Of a stretch of 64,000 nucleotides of DNA, positions 24,266 to 36,250 are shown piece by piece. Position 1 is the stretch's first letter; every line of letters starts with the position of its first letter. The stretch covers positions 30,715,770-30,779,769 of the forward strand of contig JAFMSR010000010.1 in NCBI GenBank assembly GCA_022818135.1, written 5' to 3'. The notes beneath the pieces are model-generated. The model saw only the letters and a list, made by a program, of their open reading frames with translations, searched no databases and had not been told where the DNA came from. The position numbers and the translations under genes are program-made. The DNA comes from Saxidomus purpurata (lineage: Eukaryota; Mollusca; Bivalvia; Venerida; Veneridae).

Positions 24266-25609
24266 TACTGTTCACACAACGAGGAGACTCTCTGGTATGT
24301 TCAACAACATCGGGAACCTGTATCTGCGCTGTTCACAACATCAGGGGAGCTCTTTGGTACTGTTCGGCAACATCGGGGGAACTCTCTGGTACTGTTCACA
24401 ACATCGGGAACTCTGGTACTGTTCACAACATCGAGAACTCTGTATGTTCACAACAAGGGGGATTTCTCTGGTATGTTCACAACACGGGAGAACTCTCTGG
24501 TATGTACACAACACGGGGGATCTCTCTGGTATGTCCACAACAAGGGGGAACTCTCTGGTATGTTCACAACACGGGGGATCTCTCTGGTATATTCAAAGCA
24601 CGTGTGAACTCTCTGGTATGTTCCAAACACGGAGGAACTCTCTGGTATGTTAACAACACGGGGAACTCTCTGGTATGTTCACAACAAGGGGAAACTCTCT
24701 GGTATGTTGACAACACGGGGGATCTCTCTGGTATATTCACAACACGGGGGGACTCTCTGGTATGTTTACAACACGGGGAAACTCTTTGGTATGTTCACAA
24801 CACGGGGAAAGTCCTCTCTGGTATGTTCACAATATGGGGAATATCTCTGGTATGTTCACAACACGGGGGATCTTTCTTGTATATTTACAACACGGGGAAA
24901 CTCTTTGGTATATTCAAAACACGGGGAAACTCCTCTCTGGTATGTTCACAATATGGGGGATATCTCTGGTATGTTCACAGCACGGGGGAACTCTCTGGTA
25001 TGTTCACAACACGGGGGATCTTTCTTGTTTGTTCAGAGCACGGGTGAACTCTCTGGTATGTTCACAGCACGGGGGAACTCTCTGGTATGTTCACAACACG
25101 GGGATCTCTCTGGTTTGTTCAAAGCACGGGTGAACTCTCTGGTATGTTCACAATATTGGTGATATCTCTGGTATGTTCACAGCACGGGGGAACTCTCTGG
25201 TATGTTCACAACACGGGGGATCTCTCTTGTTTGTTCAAAGCACGGTGAACTCTCTGGTATGTTCACAGTACGGGGGATATCTCTGGTATGTTCACAACAC
25301 GGGGGATCTCTCTGGTTTGTTCAAAGCACGGGTGAACTCTCTGGTATGTTCACAGCAAGGGGGAACTCTCTGGTATGTTCACAGCACGGGGGAACTCTCT
25401 GGTATGTTCACAACACGGGGGATCTCTCTGGTATGTTCACAACACGGGGGATCTCTCTGGTATGTTCACAATACGGGGGATATCTCTGGTATGTTCACAA
25501 CACGGGGATCTCTCTGGTATGTTCAAAGCACGTGTGAATTCTCTGGTATGTTCACAACACGGGGGGGGGGGGGTCTTTCTGGTATGTTCACAACACGGGG
25601 ATCCCTTTA
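24266..25609 (+). repeat. 29-bp minisatellite, about 46 units
   Basis: The units follow GGTATGTTCACAACACGG plus GGGAACTCTCT, with two main 3' variants (GGAACTCTCT and GGATCTCTCT) and spacer variants (CAAAGCACG, CAGCACG, CAATATG). The 5' edge units are the most diverged (ACTGTTCACAACATCGGG). A run of 13 G occurs at 25561-25573. Because 29 is not a multiple of three, each forward frame cycles through the same three translations (MFTTRG.., SLVCSQHG.., LWYVHNTG..). This yields frames up to 269 codons open by periodicity, not by selection. No start, splice or promoter context supports a protein. Confidence 0.95.
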
Positions 25610-25723
25610 CTATGGTGGTTTTGTCTGAATGTTTAAATTTCATAACATTTAACAGACAAACATTTAAAGATAAATAGAGGATATTTGTTTGTTTTGAGTG
25701 GATATGGAATATGTCTCATCGAG

Positions 25724-25790
25724 AAGTGATACAATTGTAATATTTTCACGAGCGCGAAGCGCGAGTTAGAATGTGAAAATTGTATCACTT
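25724..25790. repeat. nested palindrome (foldback sequence)
   Basis: AAGTGATACAATT at 25724 pairs with AATTGTATCACTT ending at 25790, and TTTTCAC pairs with GTGAAAA inside. The centre is a second small palindrome, GCGCGAAGCGCG. It may be the relic of a foldback element or MITE. Confidence 0.7.
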
Positions 25791-27243
25791 TGAGTTGAGC
25801 CAACTATTAAAACAGAAGCAAAATTATGTATATACACTTCTTAAAAAAGTAGTTCCGGCAGACCTATATCACCCGCACTGTGACTGATATGAAATCTAAA
25901 CCATCACTCTTTATTTCACTGATACAACACAGTATTTCATTAGTTAGCATAAAATAATATGAAATATGACAGTTTTCATGGTTGCGCTTGTGTTCAACGC
26001 ACTGGTTAAACAATTTTATTGAGACAATTTTCCAAAAACGGAAGAGTAGTTGCTAAATGAAAAATAGAAATTGCAACATTAGAAAATGCTGACATTTGTG
26101 GTCGGACATTAAAGGTGTGCCGTAAATGAGGGTAGTGTCAATTCTAATTGCATAAAGTATCGGATAAATTTTTTATCATATTTTGTCATAAAATGTTTAA
26201 TTTTTTATGTGGGACGAGGCTGCTTCTGCAAATTAAATTCATGTCAGCAGTCGGTGGAAGTTTGGATAGTCGCACTGGCCGAAACCTAACAATGTAAGTT
26301 TAAGGCAATGAATTAAGCATTCTGATACCTACATATATATCTTCTTAATTTTCAACCATTAACTTGTTTTCAGTAATGTCAGTTTCAGATGTTATGCCAT
26401 TCCATTAATCCTTATTTCATTTATTTTCAAGGAGATTTAGCACGTGGCCAACCGCCTGAAGGACGATCAGTCATTTCTTGAAGATTTTAGTTTAACAATT
26501 TATTGGAGATTATACAAATGTGATAATGGCAAATCTTCATCCAACATTACGTTGCGTAAATACCATATATACAACATGTAATAAATAAGCTTTGATCGGA
26601 AGGAGTATATACAATTAAACTAGTTTTAAAGACTACCTCTTGATAAAGACCGCCCTGTGATTTAAGACCATGCGAATAAAGACCAGCAGGAAGATCGTAA
26701 TGTACGATTTGTCTACAGTAGAAGCAGATGTCAATAAAGACCACCTGCTAGCAAAGACTGTACTTGTAGCTTCCCTACAGTGGTGTTTGTTTACAAGTGT
26801 TCATAACTATGTTAAATTATCTGTCATCTATGAATTTATACACATTTTCATACACTACAGCCTTACTAATGTTGACAATGATTCCATTGTTTAATATCTT
26901 ATTAGGAAAGAACATGGCGTTTTACTTCGAAAGAACAGATTCGTAAAAAATATTGAATTTTCTGTTTCGTTTTTCGTAGGACTCTTCGGCGTCGCTGGAC
27001 TAATATTACTTCATAAATTGCTACCAATCGTATGCTCAAAATTGCGCCGACCATTTCTTTTAAAGATAGTTCTTGTTTAACATGTAATACCCTTTTATAG
27101 AGGAAGAACATTATTATCTTAAATATTACTGGTATCAAGAAAACAATGCTACGTTCTAATGCTGCAACTGACAATACTATCAGCAGTGTTTATAGACGTA
27201 TGTCCTATCATCACATAAAAAAAAACATTTTAAATTTATATTT
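25791..27243. other. AT-rich region, no gene recognised
   Basis: A loose repetition of AAAGACC words between 26.63 and 26.76 kb is the only pattern seen. The 90-codon minus-strand frame at 26.90-27.17 kb has an RRRR stretch but no family match. Confidence 0.4.
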
Positions 27244-27342
27244 AATTAAGATGCAGATCCAATAATTAAGATGCGGTCTAATAATGAGTATGCGGTCCAA
27301 TAATTAAAATGCGGTCCAAAAACTAAGATGCGGACAAATAAC
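27244..27342 (+). repeat. short minisatellite, five units of 19-20 bp
   Basis: Five successive variants of AATTAAGATGCGGTCCAAT, each differing by one to four bases. Confidence 0.85.
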
Positions 27343-27853
27343 TCTCTCATCAGTGTTCTAAAAACTGATTTTTGTTTCAGGACATTTAAATCAATTCACA
27401 GTACAGTTTCTATGCTAATAATGTATTTCCCTAATTGAACAATCATGCAGTAGTTTGGGAATTCAGTTAATCAACCTCTAAATACCACTAAAAACCAGAC
27501 ATGCAGTAGAACAGGATTCACTGTCACAAATTGCAAAATCTTGTAATTTTCATGAAAAAGTGGAAACCAAAAAAAAAAATAAAAATTTTTTTGCTAAAAT
27601 AATTCGTAGATATTTTCAAAATTTGGATACGTCTCACTGTCATGCCCATTAAAGGTCCAATATCAAGCCCCTGATAGGTATCATTTTCAGCAAGTATTTT
27701 TATACTGTATCTAATAATTGGCTCAATCATGTTATATAATTAAGACTTTGGCAAGAATGAAGTACCACTTTTGCAGAGATATATGTAAATATTAAACTTC
27801 TTACTGTTTTTAGCAAAATAGTAAACTGACCACCCAGGTCTTTTTAAATTACT

Positions 27854-28147
27854 ATGTACCTTTGTTTATTGTCACATAGCCTGGCCATCGAAACAGGTGG
27901 ATATACAGGTGTTGAAAGAGCAAATAGAATTTACCAGAGCTGCCATTACAATCTTATCGAAAATGAGTATCATTCTATCATGTGTTGCCCAAAATATAAA
28001 GAATTACGATTACAATTTCTTCCGAAAGTATGTAATAGATGGCTCAGCTCAAGTAAATTTGTGTCACTTCTGAAATCAGAAAACAACTTTATAATGATAA
28101 CGTTAGGTAAATTTCTTAAAAAGAAATTCAAAATTAGAAATAAGTAA
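27854..28147 (+). pseudogene. non-LTR retrotransposon RT, C-terminal fragment
   Basis: The peptide resembles the C-terminal tail of reverse transcriptases of CR1/Jockey-like or related LINEs, the region with a zinc-knuckle-like motif. IETGGYTGV (residues 12-20) fits the LxIExGRYxGI lead-in. SCHYNLIENEYHSIMCCPKY (29-48) fits the CxxC...ENEYHFLLxCPxY block, and KFVSLLKSEN follows further on. One expected cysteine is replaced: Tyr27 stands where the first Cys of the pair should be. All upstream RT and endonuclease domains are missing, as expected for a 5'-truncated LINE copy. The frame itself is intact to TAA at 28145. Confidence 0.75.
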
Positions 28148-28410
28148 AAATGAAATATTTGAAATCTGCCAAGAAATTATGACAGATAATCTTTGTAAAT
28201 TAATTTATTTTAGTGTCAATATTTGATGGGTTTATACATGTACAACTTAGAAAACGTCCGTATTTCCATATTTCAATAAATTTGTTGTTAAAATACACCC
28301 AGCATGTAGCATATATTGAGTGTACATGTATTATATTTATTTGTTCGTTGCCAAAGTCATGTGAATGACGAGTTGCAATAAAGGTGTTGTTGTTGTTGTT
28401 GTTTGTTGTA
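28148..28410 (+). mobile_element. LINE 3' UTR with TGT-repeat tail
   Basis: It continues directly from the RT fragment, contains the end segment GAATGACGAGTTGCAATAAA, and finishes in (TGT)n at about 28387-28410. Short-unit tails of this kind are typical 3' ends of non-LTR elements. Confidence 0.65.
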
Positions 28411-28872
28411 AAATATTTTACTGCGGTTGCTAGAAATTTTAGAAAACATCGCTTGCCAATCATCATATTTTATGACATATTTCAAGATATGTGTTGACTA
28501 CTGAACATGTTTACTCTTCATTTTCTTTAATATTGTATGTTTAAGTCTTCTTCGACAATATATTTAAGTCCTTAACATTTTTAATCACAGAGGGTTGAAA
28601 CAGAACAGAAACTTTTAAGCGAATTTGTATAGTACATGTACATGCCCTTTTCCGCATTAAGTCAGTCCTATTAACCAACATTTAAACAGCAACATCTTAA
28701 ATATTTTCATAGTAACGAGAATTATCTTTCGTTTCCGATACAAGAAGCTCAATTCTACATGTAGTGTTTATCTAGTAGTTTATACAATGTGTATAATAGA
28801 AGTTGACGGCTGAAAGCTTTTGTACGCTCGTATATATAAGTTTCAAATGTGATTAGTTAAACAAACTAGTTA
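28411..28872. other. spacer, nothing recognised
   Basis: AT-rich and without repeats or coding that I can support. Confidence 0.4.
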
Positions 28873-29705
28873 AGGTAGTACACCCCTAATAAAAACCTCC
28901 ATTTGAAACTCTTCAATTTTAATGAGCTAGCCTAGGTTGTTAAGCATTGGACTGAAGATCTTTTGAGGTTTTTGGGGGAGTAGGTTCGAATCCAGCCGGA
29001 ACCCAAAAATTTTTTTTTACTTTTTCTTCTTTGTTTTCATTATTTTGCACTTTTCTTCATATGTTTTATATTGTTTTTAGTCTAAAAAGAAATTAAATAT
29101 TTTTTACGAATTAGTATTAGCTTATTTGAAGATTTTATTACTTGTAGACACGTCTAAAATTGTCGATGGAGATTTTCAAAATCAAATTATTTTTAAATAG
29201 AGACGGTAAAACATTGTGAATTTTTGGCATGCTGTTCCCAAAATGTTATAGATAATTTTTAATACACAAAAAGACATGCCCCATTTCTAGAAAATGTTGA
29301 TTTTTCCTAAAAACTTTGATGTTCAAAATTGAACATGGCCAAATAAAGTACATGAAAATTCTAATACTATCTGATTATTTCATAAAAGTTTTATAAAACT
29401 TGTTGATTATATAGTAAATGGTGTGTAATTTCAGAAAGAAAACAGTTCTTGTTACTCTGAAAATCTGTACCAAAGTTTTGAATAATAAATGAAATACATG
29501 TTTTTTTCTTATTTCTTGTGTGATGTCATTTTATAGATAATTCCAAAATGGGGGTAGGGTTATTCAAATTCCTTTTCCTATTTCTTTTTTCACTCACGGT
29601 AAAATTCTTTTTAAAAATTGTTTTTAAATCCAGGAAATGATACAGATTAAGAATATATTAAGCCTATAATGATTTGAATAGGTGCCCGTTAGGGGTCTAC
29701 TACCT
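28873..29705. mobile_element. 833-bp non-autonomous TIR element
   Basis: The left end AGGTAGTACACCCCTAA (28873-28889) and right end TTAGGGGTCTACTACCT (29689-29705) are inverted repeats with one mismatch in 17. The interior is AT-rich, has no transposase, and holds a tRNA-like insert near its left end. The target duplication is not clear, so the superfamily is not assigned. Confidence 0.7.
28921..28997 (+). repeat. tRNA-like sequence inside the TIR element
   Basis: Box A (GAGCTAGCCTAGGTTGTTAA), an anticodon-arm-like CATTGGACTGAAGATC, and box B (TAGGTTCGAATCC, 28981-28993) are spaced as in a tRNA. The run AACCCAAAAATTTTTTTTT follows. The lack of a paired acceptor stem argues for a SINE-type relic. 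Confidence 0.55.
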
Positions 29706-32081
29706 GAAACTACCTACTGATATTCGCTGAAACTTACCTCAGATATATTTATAAATCCACATTCTCTAAATCAATTCCACAGTTAATGCCTGTATATTCT
29801 TTTGAGCCTTTTTTCAGAAGTATCTTTATCAATGTAATGCTTCTAACCTACAGAATTGCAAACTAAACGTCAAATAAAATATGCGTGGCAATCCAACTTT
29901 TTATTTAATGCAAATCATTTGGCGAGAAAAATTCAGTATAAATTTGTGAGTGCTTTCACTGAAATTCCAAGTCTCAAGACTGATGCTGAGAGTTACAGTA
30001 CGAACATAAAACAGCGAGTCCTAGTGTTTTATTTTGTCTGATCTTTGCTCATATGTCGTATGCCTGTCTTGTTAACATTAACACCATATCCGGCGTAAGT
30101 TCATGAATAAACAAACATATTCAAAATGCAACGTTTGGAAAGCGATGCAGTCTAAAAACTCATGTCGGATGGAGGAGTTTAGTAAACTGTATCGCTTGAA
30201 TGGCTTGTTACGTTGTTTAAGCTTACATAAGCACAGGGTCCATGACGCCCTGTGTCCATTGATTGCTATGTGCCGTTCGTCGTCTTCTTTTCTCTTAAAA
30301 CAAACTTACATTTTAAGTGTTTGGATAGTCTTCTAACAGGTGATCCATACAAAGCGCTTAAGCATTTTCTCGTTAAATAGCATCGTTTTGTCTGTTCCCT
30401 GACAAAGCCAGTAGCTTGTCAAAAACAATTCAGACACATGGTTGAGCTCATTGCTCAATGTGTATACAGAAAACTTTGAGAAAATTTTCTTGGCATGAAT
30501 CATTCACCACATTTGCAGTATTACATCAAAATTCATAAAAAGACATTTTAGGTGACCCTTGTCAAAAACGTGGCCAACATAGGTCATCGGTTGTTGCATT
30601 AAACTTACAGAAAATTCAAAATGAGTAAGTGTCCAAGCTCGTCTTGTATATGATGGTGTCTTTGGGTTCTTGTCCAATCATACATTGAGAATGGCGATTA
30701 TAAACGGCCAGTTTGACAATCATACAACGGCAAAAAAGCGACCGGATGTAGCAGGTGTGGATCTCTGCAAACTAATCTCAAAATAAAATAGTTTAATGTT
30801 TCCTTTAGATATGAGTAATTACACCCCAATAAATCTGTATAAGCGCCTTAGTCGCACCAAAAAATGTCATTTTTATATACATAATGCGTTACTTTATAAT
30901 CGAAAATTGCGCCAGTAGGACATCACCGCCTCCTCTGTAGGATATTGGTTTACATTCTGTCAAAAAATTCAATATTTTCAAATAGCCATAGGACACCGTA
31001 ATATTAATCAGAAAATTGTTAAACTTTGTTTTTTTGTTTTGCTCAACCATTGTACTTTCGATTTTAATTCTAAAAAAAACTTTTGTGCTACCAATCATTT
31101 TGGACCAATCAGAGACCACAGCTATCTAATAGATCCGCAAGTCCCCTACAGAAATTGGCTGGTTCCACGTCCCACCGATTTGGTGAAGTCATACTTCATT
31201 TCGTTCTACATGCGAGCGTTTTGAAGTGGGAGAACATTTCGTACATACGAACTCTTTGATCTTAGGGCTTGCTTTAAATTTATCCTCTTAAACAGAAAGA
31301 CAAGAGTACTTGCGTCTTTCTACAAAATGCAAACAAGTCGGTTGGCATATGTCTGGTCATTGGCATTGATCGCCGTCGTGACACCATTTTTATAAATATA
31401 TTTAGCTCTAATTGATATTAATGGGTCTAAAACGTGACTGAGCGGGCGGTGTCAATGTCTCCATTAACTTAATTACAAATATATGAGAATTCCTGAGGCA
31501 TTTGCCATTTCTGCCATTGACTTATGTTATACGCGATCTCGCGCTTGTCCTAAATAATAAAATGCCGATAGTCTAAAAGAGTATACATATAATCAAGGTG
31601 ACATTCAGGAAATAGCACGTGAGTTCGTTTCCCTGTAAAATGCAATAGTCTACTTAGTGTTTGTCAGGTCAGGTAAAGCCTCCTTAGTCAAAACATGTGT
31701 AAGATCATTGAAATAAATGAACACTTATACTTATTAATTTTATTGTAACTGGTACAGATCTGACTTTTACTACTCTAATGATGATGCTCATGCTAGTAAT
31801 AATGACACACTTTCATAGCTTTAATAGCAAAATAAATTTGAAATTCAGACAGGGTGTGGTAGAGTGCTAAGACAGCAGATGAAATGTGCGAAACTCTCGT
31901 AAGTGAACCAATACAATGTCAGGTTTTACTGATTATAAAATAAGAATATGTCTCTAAATTGTTTATTTATCTTGTGTTAGTCGAGATCATTTTATTATTT
32001 TATTGTTTTTCTTTCATGCAACTTTATATACTAGCGCATTTAAATATAAATACCTATGTAATGTTTACTTCATGAATATAT
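29706..32081. other. long region without recognised genes
   Basis: Short open frames only. A small palindrome, CACAGGGTCCATGACGCCCTGTG, lies at 30231-30254. Confidence 0.4.
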
Positions 32082-32924
32082 TTAGCCACAATATTTATCA
32101 CCCTGTAAACATGCTCTTCTACAGTTTAAGCGACGCCCAGCAAGCATCTTTTTCAGTACAGGAAAGAGAAAGAAAGAAGAGAAGGAACTTCGGTCGTGCA
32201 AATATAAATGGTGCTGCAAGTGTTTCATTTGTTGGTCCCGCAGAAACTTCCGCACACTATTGCTCTTGTTTGCAAATGCATTGTCATTGATAAGACAGAT
32301 ACCCCTAAATCCAGTCCAAGGGCGAAGTTTTACATAGTATTTTCTCATTGATGTCAATACAAACATTAATTCATTTATTTCCGAAAAGTTATTGTGCGAC
32401 AGGTCCACACGATAAAGGCCAGTTACGTTTCTGATTATTTGACTTTGGTTTTGTTTGAAATGTGCTCTGTTAATTACGACTGACTCAATCCTGTCTACTA
32501 GATGCATCATGTTTCCAATGTCAGATTTTGAATCGAGTATCGCAATACTTCTCCCCAAAGCAGTTTTTGTTATTGTAGTTTGATTTTCATTGAAAAGAAA
32601 TCGAATTATGTCATCTGCGGCAACAAAATAGGTGGACGCCCACGGAAACGTTATTTGGGTCGCAAGATCAATGTTTTGGAGGTGAAGTGATTGAAGTTTC
32701 CGAAAGCTGTGTACAAGAATATTCCATTTTAAAGTAAAATGATTTGTTTTACAGGCAGTCATCTTCAGAAACATCACTTTTTCAAAAATATCTTTGCATA
32801 ATTCCCAGAAAAATCGCCGCAAATACAACGCATTGCATTTTATTTCGGCAGAAATTAGAAGTACGTGTTTTGAAAAGGGACATTTTACAATTTGAGATGG
32901 TTCATGTATAACCGAATGGTTCAG
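32082..32924 (-). pseudogene. leucine-rich-repeat-like protein fragment
   Basis: The longest non-repetitive open frame in the window. It runs after a TAA at 32927-32925 without a stop to 32082, about 280 codons. Counting from the TTG at 32828, residues 43-55 (RKLQSLHLQNIDL) and 138-152 (LYRVDLSHNNFSEIN) fit the LxxLxLxxNxL/F leucine-rich repeat consensus. The intervening stretch and a possible N-terminal KCPF cysteine site recall ectodomains of Toll-like or other LRR receptors. The last 90 codons are polar, lose the LRR pattern and have no transmembrane or TIR domain. There is no ATG before the middle of the frame. It could be an internal exon or a decaying pseudogene; I favour a broken or partial gene. 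LRR assignment is moderate, receptor identity a guess. Confidence 0.45.
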
Positions 32925-33689
32925 TTACATAATAGCCCATATTTTTCCATATTTTAGGAATAAAAGAACTGCACCTTACTAGGTAAACATCACACCTGCT
33001 GAATACCAATCCCACTGATACATCCGGCGTATTATTTTCATTGGTAATAATATTTGACACAAAATGGATGGCCATGCTTATATCACAGATAAAGTGAAAT
33101 TATTTTAACACTTCCGCGTTCCCTTGGGTTTGTTAAGTTATATTTCCAAGAATGTGTCCATAGATTAAACCTAGATTGACGGAACAATTGTCCTGATTCC
33201 CCATCAAAAGGAACATCAGAAATCCTCCCGTATCAATATCAAATCCAGTCAAACTGTTCTTGCCATTTAGCCAATTAGCTTTGACGTAAAGTTACACTGC
33301 ATACTAAATACGCCAACAGAAAAGTAAATTGTTGCAGCAATCACAGATGAAATAATTAATTTCATTTTGTCACTACCTTTTTATAGTTTTATAAACACAA
33401 AATTTCAACATTGAATGGGTTAATCCAGATCTGTAAGGTAAAACATGTCACTATAATTTCTAATTTGATTTATTATAGGTTACATTTACCAGTATAGATA
33501 TCCGACCAAAATGTTAACTGTCGTAGGAACAGGTTCATTGTAGGTACGTTGGGTATTACATTAGTAATTTATTATTATTAGCAGAAGGTTATCACTATAA
33601 GATGTCAAAACAAAACTTTAGTGCAGTGGCAAAATGTCAAAACCGTTATATAGATATACCGACGATGCATAAGAAGAGACTAAACATGA
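32925..33689. other. spacer, nothing recognised
   Basis: AT-rich. No exon upstream of the LRR-like fragment could be supported. Confidence 0.4.
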
Positions 33690-34686
33690 GCTATCAGTAG
33701 GACAGCGCGCTCGACCTTTTTCATTGATTGCCAATAAAACAAAAGTTTGTTAGTAAAAGGCAAAACAAGGATCTGTATAAACAAGGGCCACAAGTAGCAA
33801 GATATTAAGTCAAGAGTTATCACATACTGAACACTACAGAAAGTTTGTAATTAATACTTTAAGTGGTTTATAATATATGTGCATGACAGTTTTAACTAGG
33901 AATTTCTAAGTACAAATCAAGACACATTTATCTTTTCTTGCTTACAAATAGGTGCCATGATGGTACATAAGTATTCCAACTTTCAAAGTAATATCTCAAA
34001 TCGTTAAGTCAACAAGTGTTAAAGAATGAAAAATTGAACTGTGTTTCCAAGTCAAAAGGGGCCATAATTCAAATGAAATCCTTGACAGAAGTACCTTCTC
34101 CTGCCTACATTTCAAAGTTAGATCTCAAATAGGTCAGTCAAAACATTCCATGACAGGGTTACCTTCTCTTGCCTACAGATGGGGGTTCTGATGCAAACAA
34201 GTATTCCATGTTTCAAAGCAATATCTCAAGGGGTTAAATCATCAAGTGGATTTTACACATATTCAATGTATTTTGTAAGTCAAAAAAGGATATAATTTTG
34301 ACAAAAATCTTCACAGAATTATGTACTCTTGTTTTTGAATGGAGGTAATGATGGTAAATACTAAATAAATATTGTAAATTTCAAAGTAATATCTATAATG
34401 GTTTTGAAATAAAGTAGGTTGGTACGAAAACCTTTACCAAGCCCAATGCGCTTTCTGGGTCGCAAAAAGGCCATAATTCTAACAAAAACCTTGACAGAGT
34501 TATAAACTCTTGTCTATTGACAGCGGTTATGATGATAAACAAATATGGAACGTATCAAAGCAATACTGATAATGGTTTTGAAATAAAAAGAGGTTGTACG
34601 AAAAACTTAACCAAGGTGTGACAACAACGCCGACGCCGAGGCGAGTAGGATAGCTCCCGGACCCCTTTTCTTCGAAAAGTCGAGCT
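33690..34686 (+). mobile_element. family A element, copy A1
   Basis: The 5' end carries a GAGCTATCAGTAGGACAGC stem followed by GCGCTCGACC; the 3' end is TTCTTCGAAAAGTCGAGCT. Inside are degenerate units with TTTCAAAGTAATATCTCAA, GGGCCATAATTC and AACCTTGACAGAGTTAT. A short CGCCGACGCCGAGGCGAG array lies just inside the 3' end. There is no coding. The family recurs at 36.3, 38.7, 47.0, 50.2 and 55.5 kb. Confidence 0.7.
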
Positions 34687-36250
34687 AAAAAGGAATTTTA
34701 AAGTTTTGTATAGACGAGAAGGATCATCCTCATTAGACAGTTTTATAGTCCTTTCCGACCAGCAGAAGCACCGAGTCCGACTGCCAAGACTCCCTAGGAA
34801 CTGGAAATACCGCTGGCTTGTAGCTCAAATAGATCCGTGCTGCTGTCAGCAGACCCATAACACAAAAACGTTGAACGACTGAAACAAAAAGAAAACGTAA
34901 TTCACAAAATGTAACAAATAAAGATTAAATTTAAAAAAACAGCGTTGAAATCTATATATAAACATTCTAAAATGGACTCTATAACATTTGAATGAAATTA
35001 ACGATTAAATCCCATGTGTTTCGAACCTACACAGTCCTTTAAAACAATTACTGCTTCCAATATGCTTAAGCGATCCAAGTGTGCTATTTATATGTTTTTG
35101 GCATATTTTATACTTTTTCTCTGGAAAATCGCTTGCCGGCATCACTCGACAATCACATTTATTTTTTATATATCAAAATATATTTATAGATAGTCAAGCA
35201 ATTTGATATTTTGATAAATCTTTTATCAGACGGCCCTTTAGAAAATTATCCAATAAGAAACTAATAAATGAATTTATGCAAAAGAATTTCTTGAATAATG
35301 TGATAAAAGCTGAAAGTGTTACGCAGACAACCGACGATAACGTCGGTAAGCATTCCCCTGTTTTCCATGACTCGGATTGACATAATAAATGAGTAGAATG
35401 CATATATATGTTCTGATAAAAAGGACGTTTTCCAGACAATTCTTGCAATGTTTATGTGCATTGTGTCGCTGTGAAAGTGTCACGTTTGGAAGTCGGGAAA
35501 GTAACTATTGTCAACGCTGTAACCAAAAATGCCATCAGTACAATGTAACACCATTATCTTGCATCCGTATATATAAGAGATGCTTAATAGATTTCATTTT
35601 GAAACCGGTATGTCGTTTTGTGCAGTGAAGATAGCATTACGTTTTACTGCTATGTCATCTTTAACATCTTATGAGAAGAATGTGTTTACTTGTTAAGATG
35701 ATATTCTGTAATATCAAACCTTCATATCAACCTATTCAGATTAGATTTTGTTTTGTCATTTGTGTAAATAGTCAGTCCAGTCCGCTATTTACCACATGCG
35801 ATATGGCGTAGCTGGGACCCAAAACAGTGCATTTTAGTCAAACATGCCTAGTGACTATATTTCAATAAGAAGGTAAAGAACACCGTTTACACATCGACCC
35901 AGTTTCAGTCTAAAATACTTCATCTAAAATAATACATATTCATTAAAACATATTGCATATATAGCCTAAAAATTTACATTTTTTGTAAAAGTTTACTTCA
36001 AGGCCCAAATGCAAACCGTTTTGAAACAGCGACTGAAAGTTTCCGTGTTTTTTTTTTTTTTTTTTACATTTTTCGCCAACCCGAATAAATCTCACACATT
36101 TCTGACACTGAATCCTTCCCCTATCACTAGCGTTTATAAACAATGCCACTAACATTCCAGTTTTAATACGATCCGCTGATACAGGATTCAGTTTTTTTCT
36201 TTGATAGGTTTAGTAAACATGTATATGCAGCCATACTGATAACTGGAACA
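34687..36250. other. spacer, no gene recognised
   Basis: It contains a cysteine-rich 79-codon frame at 35.39-35.63 kb that I do not accept as a gene, and a 17-base T run near 36.05 kb. Confidence 0.4.

Noticed and set aside
24238..25677. Several long forward frames with MFTTRG/SLVCSQHG repeats
   Set aside because: Products of a stop-free 29-bp minisatellite; no start, splice or promoter context.
26902..27174. 90-codon minus-strand frame with an RRRR stretch, considered as a Harbinger-type N-terminus
   Set aside because: No catalytic domain, and the match is a basic run only.
35194..35448. Minus-strand frame ending in KDLSKYQIA, faintly like a LINE C-terminus
   Set aside because: Only a few residues resemble the LINE tail and the CxxC/EYH block is missing.
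35389..35628. Cysteine-rich 79-codon plus-strand frame resembling a zinc-finger
   Set aside because: Cysteine spacing fits no known finger, there is no ATG-led or spliced context, and overlapping minus frames are equally open.
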